Assembly: GCA_030706745.1 (NCBI GenBank)
Contig: JAUZNX010000012.1
Coordinates: 1-64,000 of the forward strand
Direction of reading: 5' to 3'
Origin: Bacteroidota bacterium
Lineage (GTDB): Bacteria > Bacteroidota > Ignavibacteria > Palsa-1295
DNA: 64,000 nucleotides
In this document: positions 25,504 to 34,159 of the stretch, piece after piece
Layout: the number at the start of each line of letters is the position of its first letter
Numbering within the stretch: the stretch's first letter is position 1
The notes under the pieces: generated by a model
What the model saw: only the letters and a program-made list of their open reading frames with translations
Database searches by the model: none
Told to the model about the DNA's origin: nothing
Position numbers and translations under genes: made by a program

Positions 25504-26889
25504 TCACGCCGCCGTCGCCAGCAGCCGTTCGACGCGCTCCTTATTACGCGAGTGCACTCGGAGGCGGAGACGAACGTGCGTATCAGTAAAGACGCGCTCG
25601 GTCACCTCTCCCAGTTCGTGCAGACGTGAGGCGATGTCGTAATGCGCCAGAGGTATCTCGACAGTTAATTCGAATGATGCCTCGGTAATTACTTTCTCGA
25701 TCTCATTCTTGAGTTGCTCGATACCAATGCCCCGCTCCGCCGAGACAAAGACAGCATGCGGATATTGTGCGCGAAGCTCATGCGTAAGTTGACGGCGGTC
25801 TTCATCCAGCGCATCCAGTTTATTAAAGACCATGATCGTGGGCTTCAAATGCGCGCCCAACTCGCGCAACGTCTCACGGACGACTTCGATTTGCTCTTCG
25901 TACGCTGGACTCGCAATGTCCACGACATGCAAAAGGATATCCGCCTCCTCGACTTCGCGCAGCGTCGTTCGGAACGATGCGATAAGGCGCGGCGGCAACT
26001 TGCGGATAAATCCGACCGTGTCGGTCACAAGCGCCTGACGGCCGTGCGAGAGCGCCATCGCGCGCGTCGTTGCGTCGAGTGTCGCAAAGAGCCTATTCTC
26101 GACGAAGACCTCCGAGACACCCGAGGCTATCGTGTTCAGAAGCGATGATTTGCCGACGTTTGTATATCCCACCAGCGCGATCCGTGTCAACTCATCCGAG
26201 CGTCCTTCGCGGCGCGTGCGGTGCTGACGCTCGATCTCGGCAAGCTTCCCCTTCAAGAGCGAAATGCGAGTCTTGACTAATCGGCGGTCGGTCTCGATCT
26301 GCGTTTCGCCAGGTCCCTTTGTGCCGATTCCGCCCATTTGTTTTGACAAGTGGGTCCAAGCGCGTGTAAGGCGTGGCAGCAAGTATTCGAGCTGCGCAAG
26401 CTCGATCTGCGTCTTTGCTTCGCGCGTGCGTGCACGACTGGCGAAAATATCGAGGATAAGCCCCGAACGATCGAGAATTTTGACGCCAAGCTCTTTCTCC
26501 AGATTACGGATTTGCACCGGCGAAAGATCATCATCGAAAAGGACAAGCTGGATCTCGAGCACTTCGACATGGTTCTTCAACTCTTCGACTTTGCCCTTGC
26601 CAAGATACAGCGCTCCATCGGGTGTGGGCCGCTCTTGTGTCACACGGTAAAGGACATCAGCGCCCGCCGTGTCTGCCAGGAGCGCAAGTTCGCTTAAATG
26701 TTCGAGGGCTTCAGCGCGACTTTCTTCGTCGCTGGAGCGAATAAGGGTTACGATAGCCGCACGCTCGCGGGTCTTGTGGGTTTCGAAAAAACGAAAGGAT
26801 TCTTTCAATATAGAGCCTGAATTACGCCGATTGTATGCAGATTGCGCAGATAGATTCGTTGGATTGCTCCTGCGTAAGATTGAACCCAT
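25504..26889 (-). CDS. hflX: GTPase HflX
   Basis: HflX binds 50S and 70S ribosomes and splits stalled or heat-damaged ones. The 461 residues have the HflX N-terminal domain with LYLGKGKVEEL and FDDDLSPVQIRNLE, the linker motif MGGIGTKGPGETQIETDRR (about 185-203), and the GTPase domain: G1 GYTNVGKSS (241-249), G3 DTVGF (290-294), G4 NKLD (356-359). The C-terminal 80 residues are the usual short extension. The product starts at ATG 26889; the first 40 residues are not conserved. The downstream gene is a peroxidase-like CMD protein. Confidence 0.97.
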   Translation of the reverse strand: MGSILRRSNPTNLSAQSAYNRRNSGSILKESFRFFETHKTRERAAIVTLIRSSDEESRAEALEHLSELALLADTAGADVLYRVTQERPTPDGALYLGKGKVEELKNHVEVLEIQLVLFDDDLSPVQIRNLEKELGVKILDRSGLILDIFASRARTREAKTQIELAQLEYLLPRLTRAWTHLSKQMGGIGTKGPGETQIETDRRLVKTRISLLKGKLAEIERQHRTRREGRSDELTRIALVGYTNVGKSSLLNTIASGVSEVFVENRLFATLDATTRAMALSHGRQALVTDTVGFIRKLPPRLIASFRTTLREVEEADILLHVVDIASPAYEEQIEVVRETLRELGAHLKPTIMVFNKLDALDEDRRQLTHELRAQYPHAVFVSAERGIGIEQLKNEIEKVITEASFELTVEIPLAHYDIASRLHELGEVTERVFTDTHVRLRLRVHSRNKERVERLLATAA

Positions 26890-26944
26890 TTATCGTGCCG
26901 AGAATGCCCCGATCAACGGTTAACTTTCTGTTAGTGCCAACTCA

Positions 26945-27352
26945 CTATCTGTTCTTCGGGAGCCATTCGACCTTGACTCCATAATCCTCGAATCTCTGAA
27001 ATTCCGGATCGCCTGTGAGAACAGGAACATCCATCTCGAGCGCTAGTGCGGCGGCGAAGCAATCGGCATAGGAGGCCTTCGCGCCACCTTTGAGATGCGC
27101 GGCCTCCATGATCTGTTCAAAGGAAGGCGTGTGTATTTGAAGTGGAAGCAGCTCAACCAGCTTGCGCGACGTCTCCGCGTGCTCGAATCCATTATTGATT
27201 GCTTCCATGTATTAGAATTCGCCATAATTGATCGCGCTAATCAACTGGCGGAATCCATTGTCATCGGCGTCGAAGAGATGGTCTCGCACGATTTCCCAGC
27301 CGGGCTGATGATTAAAAAGAACCAGAAGCGCGAAGCTATCGAAGACCAGCAT
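26945..27352 (-). pseudogene. VapC-like PIN-domain toxin broken by one in-frame stop
   Basis: The ATG at 27352 overlaps the antitoxin stop (TGATG). It opens LVFDSFALLVLF (first PIN Asp), GWEIVRDHL, then INYGEF, where TAA at 27211-27213 interrupts the frame. The same frame goes on YMEAINNG, then YADCFAAALALE and LTGDPEFQ, carrying the later acidic PIN residues. A typical PIN protein would read GEFYYMEA at the break, so one base change (TAT or TAC to TAA) explains the loss. The toxin is probably inactive, unless the stop is a sequence error. The 87-residue C-terminal frame alone is not a functional PIN domain. Confidence 0.8.
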
Positions 27353-27618
27353 CAGAATCGCTTCCGTTCTTCCAGAAGTATTTCGAGGGCCCTTCCATCA
27401 TTCCCACTAAAGCCGACGGCCATTTCAATAGCTTCCCTGGCGGTGAGCTTCTTGATATCCTCGATGCTCAGGCTTTTGGCGGCCTCGATGACTAATTTAT
27501 TTCCTTGCTCTTCGATCTTTACTTTTGCGCCATTGGTGAAGCCATGTCGCTCTCTGATGTCAGCCGGCATATCGAAATGCCCGTGTTCGTCGAATGTCGC
27601 TTCAAATCGTCTGTCCAT
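27352..27618 (-). CDS. AbrB/MazE-type antitoxin
   Basis: ATG 27618 (MDRRFEATFDEHGHFDMPA) is preferred; the frame extends upstream without protein-like sequence. Residues 1-50 form an AbrB-like swapped hairpin with FDMPADIRERHGF and GAKVKIEEQGNKLVI. The C-terminal helix would contact the toxin. Its stop overlaps the ATG of the PIN gene by one base, which is the usual antitoxin-first layout. Since the toxin reads through a stop, the antitoxin may be a relic or may still repress its own promoter. Confidence 0.85.
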   Translation of the reverse strand: MDRRFEATFDEHGHFDMPADIRERHGFTNGAKVKIEEQGNKLVIEAAKSLSIEDIKKLTAREAIEMAVGFSGNDGRALEILLEERKRF

Positions 27619-27694
27619 ACTATGCTCCGTGAGGCTGGAACCGTGCTGCCTGCCAGCGAATTCCCTGGCCTTCGCTATTGCGGCGACTCCTCTG

Positions 27695-28456
27695 TCATAC
27701 GCCTGAAATCGGCGTGCCATCGGCATGATAGGCCTGTCCGCTCGTGGCATTCGATGACGAAATCAGATTCATTACAGTCTGCGCAATCTCTTCGGTTTCG
27801 ATGATATGGCCCTCCCGGTTCATCGCTGCGAAAATTGCTTCCGCCTCTTCTCGCGATTTGCCGCGCGCCATCGTCGCCAAAATGCTCTCTTCTAATATAT
27901 TGGTGCGCGTGAAGCCGGGACAGATCGTGCTGAAAACAATTGGCGTATTCTTCATCTCTTCGGTAAGTGCGCGCATGAGTCCAAGCAGCGCATGCTTGGA
28001 TGCGGTATAGGCTGCCGTGTAGCGAAAACCCTGCAGGGCGGCAGTGGATGCGATTGAAATCACTTGCCCACCACTTACTTTCATTTGTGGCAGCAGGGCA
28101 CGCATGAGATAGAACGGGCCATCGACATTCACGCCAAAAGTCTCACGCCACATTTCGTCGGTCGTATCTTCGAGCTTCGCTGACGGAGCCACTCCAGCAT
28201 TGTTGACGAGAATATTGACAGCGCCAACTTCCGCAGCAATGTCAGTAACCAATCCGTTCACTTCATCCACCTTGGTGATATCGCATGGACATGCCCATGC
28301 CGATCCGCCGTTTGAGATGATCTCATTCCGGATATCCGTGATTTCCTCGTTCGACCGTGCAACCAGCACGACCGGAATGTTCGCCTCTGCAAGTGCGAAC
28401 GCAATCGCGCGTCCTATGCCGCGTCCCGCTCCAGTGACGAGTGCAAGTCCTTCCAT
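27695..28456 (-). CDS. Short-chain dehydrogenase/reductase
   Basis: The 253 residues are a classical SDR. The cofactor motif TGAGRGIG is at 8-15, CDITK (58-62) marks the adenine pocket, and NNAG (85-88) and catalytic Ser137, Tyr150 and Lys154 are present. Arg34 after the second strand suggests NADP(H) preference. The substrate cannot be predicted. The gene starts two bases after the stop of the glycosylasparaginase gene, so the two probably share one mRNA. Confidence 0.94.
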   Translation of the reverse strand: MEGLALVTGAGRGIGRAIAFALAEANIPVVLVARSNEEITDIRNEIISNGGSAWACPCDITKVDEVNGLVTDIAAEVGAVNILVNNAGVAPSAKLEDTTDEMWRETFGVNVDGPFYLMRALLPQMKVSGGQVISIASTAALQGFRYTAAYTASKHALLGLMRALTEEMKNTPIVFSTICPGFTRTNILEESILATMARGKSREEAEAIFAAMNREGHIIETEEIAQTVMNLISSSNATSGQAYHADGTPISGV

Positions 28457-28458
28457 GA

Positions 28459-29451
28459 TTATGCTGCCAGCGACATTCCTCGCTCCGTTACATCATGCAG
28501 TATGTTCTGGTCTTTCAGAGCCGTGCTTGCCGCCGCGAGTTGGAATCCGGGCCTTAGCGACCGCGCCGCCCAAACACCATCCGCGCGAACGACCATGAGG
28601 CCGCACTGCAAATCCGGTTTCAGATGCCGGTCTTCTCGGATGCGTTTGAGCGCGCGCTCCAGTGCTTCACCCGGCTCGATGCCCTGCCGGACCATCTCGA
28701 CGACGTGGAACGCCGAGCATGCTCGCATCATGAGCTCGCCATCTCCCGTGGCAACAGCGGCCGCGACCTTACCATCGACATACAGTCCAGAGCCGATGAT
28801 TGGACTATCACCCACACGGCCATGCAGTTTGAATGCAAGTCCGCTCGTGGTGCATGCACCAGCCAGCCGTCCAGCGCCATCCATGCCGATCACGCCGATT
28901 GTATCGTGCGAGGCTTCCGCAACACGCGAGATCCGGCCATTCTGTTCGTGCGCTTCAGACTCCTTGCCATTCTCATCGATGTGGACGAACACATACTCGT
29001 GCTCTCCTTCGGCAGCCCTACGCAGGCGGACCTGCAACCGGTCTGGCTGCTTGATCCACTCGGCATAATATGCCTTTGCCTTCTCCGTTAGTAACTCAGT
29101 TTGAGGAAATCCTTCGCTCGCGGCGAATGCCTCCGCACCGGTGCCGGCCAGCATCACATGCGGAGTCTTTTCCATCACGCGGCGCGCGATCGAGATCACG
29201 TGCTCGTACCGCTGCACGAACGCGACAGAACCGCAATTGCCTTCATCGTCCATGATCGAGGCGTCGAGTGTAACGACACCCGTTGAATCCGGCAATCCGC
29301 CGCGGCCCACGGACATACACGTAAGATCGCTCTCGCAGTATTTCGCGCCAGCCTCAACGGCATCGAGTGCCGGCTTGCCAGCGAGAAGCGCATCATAGGT
29401 AACTTGATTTGGTCGGAAGCCGTGCTTCCATGTCGATAAAGAGACAAGCAT
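28459..29451 (-). CDS. Glycosylasparaginase-type Ntn hydrolase
   Basis: This enzyme cleaves the amide of asparagine-linked sugar (or isoaspartyl/asparaginyl amides) after self-processing. The 330 residues show the family pattern: WKHGFRPN near the start, then GRGGLPDSTG, and HDTIGVIGMD with Thr184 as the new N-terminal nucleophile. LHGRVGDSPIIGSGLYVD matches the substrate and processing loop of the glycosylasparaginase branch. No signal peptide is seen, so it is probably cytoplasmic. It is co-directional with the SDR gene. Confidence 0.93.
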   Translation of the reverse strand: MLVSLSTWKHGFRPNQVTYDALLAGKPALDAVEAGAKYCESDLTCMSVGRGGLPDSTGVVTLDASIMDDEGNCGSVAFVQRYEHVISIARRVMEKTPHVMLAGTGAEAFAASEGFPQTELLTEKAKAYYAEWIKQPDRLQVRLRRAAEGEHEYVFVHIDENGKESEAHEQNGRISRVAEASHDTIGVIGMDGAGRLAGACTTSGLAFKLHGRVGDSPIIGSGLYVDGKVAAAVATGDGELMMRACSAFHVVEMVRQGIEPGEALERALKRIREDRHLKPDLQCGLMVVRADGVWAARSLRPGFQLAAASTALKDQNILHDVTERGMSLAA

Positions 29452-29464
29452 GGGGAAGGGTTAA

Positions 29465-29489
29465 GTGCTAAGTACTGAGTGCTGAGTGC
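29465..29489. repeat. Heptad tandem repeat related to 3006-3033
   Basis: The units read GTGCTAA, GTACTGA, GTGCTGA and GTGC. It lies directly upstream of the glycosylasparaginase gene. Confidence 0.75.
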
Positions 29490-29517
29490 CCGTAAAACAC
29501 CATGGAATCAGAATCAA

Positions 29518-29736
29518 TCACTTTGAAGTTGGAATCTTCCACACATCATCCCGGTAAAACATGCCGCGATCATCTCCGGGCCTATGCTCGACCTGCCAGC
29601 ACTCAAAGATCATCCGCTCCCAGCGCGGGAGCGAGTTTACCATGTGCCTGCTATCCCAAACCGACGAGCGATTTCCGAAATATCCACGACTGCCTGTACT
29701 GACTTGTGTAGGGTACGAGAACTCTAATTCCACCAC
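29518..29736 (-). CDS. Possible small hypothetical protein after the GH57 gene
   Basis: A 72-codon frame starts with GTG at 29736 and overlaps the end of the branching-enzyme gene by 13 bases. The second half (MVNSLPRWERMIFECWQVEH, then RPGDDRGMFYRDDVW) looks like real protein. The start is uncertain. No family is recognised. Confidence 0.4.
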   Translation of the reverse strand: MVELEFSYPTQVSTGSRGYFGNRSSVWDSRHMVNSLPRWERMIFECWQVEHRPGDDRGMFYRDDVWKIPTSK

Positions 29737-31475
29737 GCAAGATCGATCGTCTCGAACGGCCGATCTTTGACGCTGGAGGTTTCGAGTATCTCGGTGTCTT
29801 CCTCCGTAAGACCGTGACCGGCAGCATAGCGCTCGGCCATGTCAAGCAAGGCTTCGAGGAACGCCCGATGCTCTTCGAACCGCTCCTTCGAATATTCGAT
29901 TGCGCCTTGTGTGGAGATCACGAATTGCCAGTCGCTCGATTCCAAGAGCAGCATTTCCCGTGCAGCTTGCTTCAGGATCGTTTGAAGAATCTTATCCCCT
30001 CCCCCAACCCCTCCCGCAAGCGGGAGGGGAGCGATGGTCTTAATTATCTTCAGGAAGCGATCTTCCATCGGGTAAATCACGTCCCACATCCATGCAACAG
30101 CCTGGTTGGTCCAGACGAAGTGATGTCCGCCTTCGCCCCAGGAGCCCTCGGGTAACGAGATCGTTTTTGTGGGCGGATAGTCAAGGAGTGCCTTGGAACA
30201 GTTGCTGAGCTCGACATCCGTTTCGGGCGCCAGGAGTTGCCGCATGACTTTTTCGAGAAAGCGGGGACCTTCAAACCACCAATGTCCAAACAATTCCGTA
30301 TCGAACGGTGCAGCGATAATCCCTGGAGTGCCGCGCGCACCGAGATGCTCGGCGAGTTCACGCCGTATGAGCGAAACGAAATCCGAAGCATCGAGATCGA
30401 GCTGCCACTCGGTATGGCCGGGTTGATACACACGCTTGGCACCGAGATCGACGCGCGCGCCCGTCACGCCCCAATACCGAAGACCAGAGTTGTGATGCTT
30501 CTTGTGAAAATCGAGATAAACTCCGGCACCTGGATACCCTCGATCGGCAGCCCAGACACGCGCGGCGCTTTGAGGGTCACGGGAAAAAACTGCCGGGGGA
30601 TTCGCCAGCCGGCCCGGCTTGCCCGAATCAATAGAATAGATCTCCGCGAGCGAGCGATCTGCATCGGCTTCAAACGGCGTCTCGCCTCGTGCCCCCATCT
30701 CTTCGAGATACTGTTGGTGCAGTTTCCGGGCAAGCGGCTGATACGCCGGGATGGTGGTCCCACCTTTCGTGAGCGCGCCATCGACAACAAAATATTCCAG
30801 CCCCGCCTCGGCTACTAACTCTTCAATTCCGGCGCGCTCTTCTCGCTTGCGCTGATACGCTTCGGGCCCGACGGGCGGCGACCAGCGGTAACGTGGACGG
30901 TATCCGCACTCTGGCAGCCAAATGCCGCGTGGCCTCGTGCCAAAATGTTTTTCGTGCGTGGCGATTGCACATTTGATCTGCGCGCGGATATTGGCATCCT
31001 TCAGCAGCAGCGGGAAATAGCCGTGCGTAGCACCGCAAGTCATCGCGTCGAGAATTCCCCGCTCTGACAAGCGGCGAAATGCACCAACGACATTGCCGCC
31101 ATACTCATCCTGAAATTTTCGCTTTGCGTTCGAATAATACTCTCGCCACATCTCGGCGAGCGGCTGAAGACGCTCTTCTTCATTCGTCGCAAAAAAATTG
31201 TAGTCGGTCTCGGCAGCTAGGATCTTTTCGTCGCAATAGGAGGCGAAGACCTCGGCGAATGCCGGATCGGCGAGTTGTTCGAGATTGATTGGTGAAAAGT
31301 CCATCGAAATGCGTGGCGCGAGTCCCTCCGCGTCGAGCCGTTCGAGCGCACTCAGAATCGGCAGGTAGCACTCGGCAACCGCCTCCGAGAGCCAATCGGA
31401 GCCATGCGGCCATTTGCCATGATGCAAAACATACGGCAGGTGCGTGTGAAGGATGAAGGTGAAAGAGCCGAGCAT
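29724..31475 (-). CDS. GH57 1,4-alpha-glucan branching enzyme (DUF1957 type)
   Basis: Branching enzymes make alpha-1,6 branches in glycogen. I use ATG 31475 (MLGSFTFILHTHLPYV), which gives 583 residues. GH57 landmarks are HTHLPY (10-15), GATHGYFP, WLPECGYRP with nucleophile Glu189, and FDTELFGHWWFEG with acid/base Asp392. The C-terminal helical domain with WSWGEGGHH-like and WMWDVIYPMEDRF sequences is the usual DUF1957 type. Residues about 482-493 (APLPLAGGVGGG) are encoded by a palindromic repeat and look like an insertion in a loop. No other glycogen genes are nearby. Confidence 0.95.
   Translation of the reverse strand: MLGSFTFILHTHLPYVLHHGKWPHGSDWLSEAVAECYLPILSALERLDAEGLAPRISMDFSPINLEQLADPAFAEVFASYCDEKILAAETDYNFFATNEEERLQPLAEMWREYYSNAKRKFQDEYGGNVVGAFRRLSERGILDAMTCGATHGYFPLLLKDANIRAQIKCAIATHEKHFGTRPRGIWLPECGYRPRYRWSPPVGPEAYQRKREERAGIEELVAEAGLEYFVVDGALTKGGTTIPAYQPLARKLHQQYLEEMGARGETPFEADADRSLAEIYSIDSGKPGRLANPPAVFSRDPQSAARVWAADRGYPGAGVYLDFHKKHHNSGLRYWGVTGARVDLGAKRVYQPGHTEWQLDLDASDFVSLIRRELAEHLGARGTPGIIAAPFDTELFGHWWFEGPRFLEKVMRQLLAPETDVELSNCSKALLDYPPTKTISLPEGSWGEGGHHFVWTNQAVAWMWDVIYPMEDRFLKIIKTIAPLPLAGGVGGGDKILQTILKQAAREMLLLESSDWQFVISTQGAIEYSKERFEEHRAFLEALLDMAERYAAGHGLTEEDTEILETSSVKDRPFETIDLAWWN
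29997..30033. repeat. REP-like palindrome inside the GH57 coding sequence
   Basis: CCCCTCCCGC-AA-GCGGGAGGGG (30008-30029) is a perfect 10-bp stem, preceded by a C-rich CCCCTCCCCCAA tract. Read on the minus strand it encodes PLPLAGGVGGG in frame. The element looks like an intergenic-type repeat that entered a coding loop. Confidence 0.7.
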
Positions 31476-31509
31476 AGAAGCCTGAACCTGGATTACGCGG
31501 ATTAAGGTC

Positions 31510-31529
31510 GGCACAACCAAGGTTGCGCC
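31510..31529. repeat. GGCACAACC/GGTTGCGCC palindrome
   Basis: GGCACAACCAAGGTTGCGCC is a near-palindrome closely related to the one at 3170-3189. It lies upstream of the GH57 gene. Confidence 0.5.
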
Positions 31530-31706
31530 AGATTCCGCTGATTGATTTTAAGGATTATGGATGAGCAAACATTGGAGCAATCCTCACGTGCAAATCTACG
31601 ACCGAAAATGAAGCGCCGGGTCCGAACGGTTTTGCGGCCATTCGGAATCATTGTCATGGTTCCTATCAAGAACGATGTAACATGATGGAACGAGTGGCGT
31701 AGTGCT

Positions 31707-34019
31707 GTGAATTTCTGTTCATTCAGTTCGTCTTATCTCATCGGCCTTCTTATCGTGCGCAATTGTTCTTTCGTTCTGGTCTTTCTTGCACTGCTAACGC
31801 TCAGGAGCACAAGCTATTGCCAGAATTCTAAGCGTGATACGAGTTTTCATCCCGTTCTAAATCCTTCACTCGCGGTCTCTCGTCGTGTCGGGACCATCAC
31901 GATCGATGGTAACTTGAACGATGCCGGATGGACCCATGCCGCCCGTACCAAAGTCTTCACCGGATGCGTCCCGCATCCAATGACACCGCCACCGGTCGAA
32001 ACCGAGGCACTCGTGACGTATGACGACGATTACCTGTACGTGGCAATGATCGGGCACGACCCACATCCTGAGAACATACGTCAGTCCATGATCGGGCGCG
32101 ACAATATCTGGCAGGACGACTTCATGGGGATCATCCTCGATCCATACGGAGATGGAGTTCGGGCCTTCGAAGTGTATCTCAATCCTCGCGGCATTCAGGG
32201 AGACTTGTTTTGGAGCGCAACGAACGAAGACATGAGCTACGATCTGATCTATTCGGGAGAATCGAAAATCACTTCCGACGGCTGGCAGATTGAGATGCGG
32301 ATTCCATTTCGCAGCCTCCGGTTTCCCAACGTGGCTGTCCAGAATTTCCATATCGCGTTCTGGCGAAGCTATCCGCGCGATGTCGTTTATAAAATGTCGT
32401 CCAGCCCGATCGACTTTCGGATTCCGTGCATCTTTTGTCAATTGGGACCACTAACTGGGATCGAGAACATTCCGCACACCAGCTCCGTCGAACTTCTCCC
32501 TTCGCTTGCAGCCACACAGGCAGCAGCCAGAACTGGCCAAGCCTCCCTGCTAAGCAACGAACCCATCAGACTCAAGCCGTCGCTCGGAATTCGTTATGGC
32601 ATGGGACCGGCGAGTTCAATTGAAGCAACAGCCAATCCGGACTTTAGCCAAGTTGAATCGGATGCCGCACAAGTCAGCGTGAATACAACCTTCGCGCTAT
32701 TCTACCCGGAGCACCGGCCGTTCTTTCAAGACGGTAGTGATTTGTTTACAACCCCACTGGCCGCTGTTTATACTCGCTCCATCGATGATCCGCTTGGAGC
32801 AATCAAGCTGTTGCATCGCGGCCCAACATGGAGCTTGGGATATCTGGGCGGTTACGATCGACATTCGCCGGTCATCATTCCGCTGGAGGAAAGAAGCGTT
32901 GTGATTCCGGATGCCGGGAAAAGCTACTCGAATATTCTCCGTGTTGCTAAGACGATTGGCACGGATAGCTATGTTGGTGCGCTCTTGACTGACCGTCGAT
33001 ATGCCGACAAGGGCTCGAATACTGTCGCTGGGATCGATGGCAGAGTGCGGCTATTCGAAAATGTAGCTCTCAGCGGACAGGGATTGTGGAGCGGTACGAT
33101 TGAATCGAACACGCACTCGATTGGGGACACCACATTATTCAATGATGCACGCCACACTGTGGAGTACGATGGCGAACGGCTTGGTGGGACCTCCGCATCT
33201 CTGCAAATCGAACGCATAACGGAGAGTATCGACGCTCATATTGTCTACTCCGAAACCAGTCCGGCATTCCGAGCGGGAAATGGATTTTACTTCAACAATG
33301 ATATCCAAAGTGCCACAGGGTGGGCGCGCTACAAGATACCGATGGTCAATCAAAATGCCTGGTTAGGCTGGCTCGTGGAAGTCGATCCTTCGGTGACGGC
33401 CCAGTACAACTGGAATTTTGACGACGTGACTAAGTTGCGTGAGTTGCGCCCATTGATTCACGTGGACTTTATCGGTCAGTCAAGCTTGTGGTATTATCAT
33501 CGTTTTTATTCGCAGGAATTCGGAGGCATTCTGTTTCCGGGATTGACGCAATGGGATATTGGCGGCAATACGACCTTTGCTTCTGGTGTGTCATTATACG
33601 CTGAGATCACCGTCGGACAGTCGATTGCAACGACCGCTCCAGTGCCTTTTGCTGGAAAGGGCGTGGACGTCAGCGCGTCGGCGACGCTCAAACCGATCGG
33701 GAGCTTACTCATCGAGCCATCCTATCGGTTCTCACAATTGGCGCACGATAATGGTGCCATCTTCTATGCAGGGTCGATCTATCGCTCACGTTTCACGTAT
33801 CAGTTCACCCGGGAACTCGATGCGAGAGTGATCGTGCAATACAATGGGTTTGCGGATCAATTGGATATCGATCCTCTCATCACGTATAAGGTCAATCCGT
33901 TTACGAGTTTCTATATCGGCTCGACGCACAATTTTGTCTCAACGGTCGGCAGCATAAACTCACTTCAGCCGACCGAGCGACAATTCTTTGCGAAGGTACA
34001 ATACCTGATTGCTGAGTAA
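31707..34019 (+). CDS. DUF5916 outer-membrane protein with CBM9-like N-terminus
   Basis: The start is GTG 31707 and is followed by a hydrophobic signal segment (VLVFLALLTLRSTSY). Residues about 60-230 form a CBM9-like carbohydrate-binding fold with TIDGNLNDAGWTHA, DDDYLYVAM, DDFMGIILDPYGDG and FEVYLNPRGIQGDL. The rest, after GIRYGMGPASSIEATANPDFSQVESD, is the DUF5916 region with alternating strands, likely a beta-barrel in the outer membrane. Such proteins are widespread in Bacteroidota. Their substrate is unknown; polysaccharide or peptide handling is inferred. Confidence 0.9.
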   Translation: MNFCSFSSSYLIGLLIVRNCSFVLVFLALLTLRSTSYCQNSKRDTSFHPVLNPSLAVSRRVGTITIDGNLNDAGWTHAARTKVFTGCVPHPMTPPPVETEALVTYDDDYLYVAMIGHDPHPENIRQSMIGRDNIWQDDFMGIILDPYGDGVRAFEVYLNPRGIQGDLFWSATNEDMSYDLIYSGESKITSDGWQIEMRIPFRSLRFPNVAVQNFHIAFWRSYPRDVVYKMSSSPIDFRIPCIFCQLGPLTGIENIPHTSSVELLPSLAATQAAARTGQASLLSNEPIRLKPSLGIRYGMGPASSIEATANPDFSQVESDAAQVSVNTTFALFYPEHRPFFQDGSDLFTTPLAAVYTRSIDDPLGAIKLLHRGPTWSLGYLGGYDRHSPVIIPLEERSVVIPDAGKSYSNILRVAKTIGTDSYVGALLTDRRYADKGSNTVAGIDGRVRLFENVALSGQGLWSGTIESNTHSIGDTTLFNDARHTVEYDGERLGGTSASLQIERITESIDAHIVYSETSPAFRAGNGFYFNNDIQSATGWARYKIPMVNQNAWLGWLVEVDPSVTAQYNWNFDDVTKLRELRPLIHVDFIGQSSLWYYHRFYSQEFGGILFPGLTQWDIGGNTTFASGVSLYAEITVGQSIATTAPVPFAGKGVDVSASATLKPIGSLLIEPSYRFSQLAHDNGAIFYAGSIYRSRFTYQFTRELDARVIVQYNGFADQLDIDPLITYKVNPFTSFYIGSTHNFVSTVGSINSLQPTERQFFAKVQYLIAE

Positions 34020-34159
34020 CCGTTTTCTCATGTCAATCTCAGGTTTGGCGAAGGTCATCGCAAAACTTAGCGCTCCAAAGGCCGGAAGCCTTTAGGCAGA
34101 AATAGTGTTTACGCGCTCCCGGTCTCCTCCGGAGTGGCCGGCTTCACCTTTTATTGATC

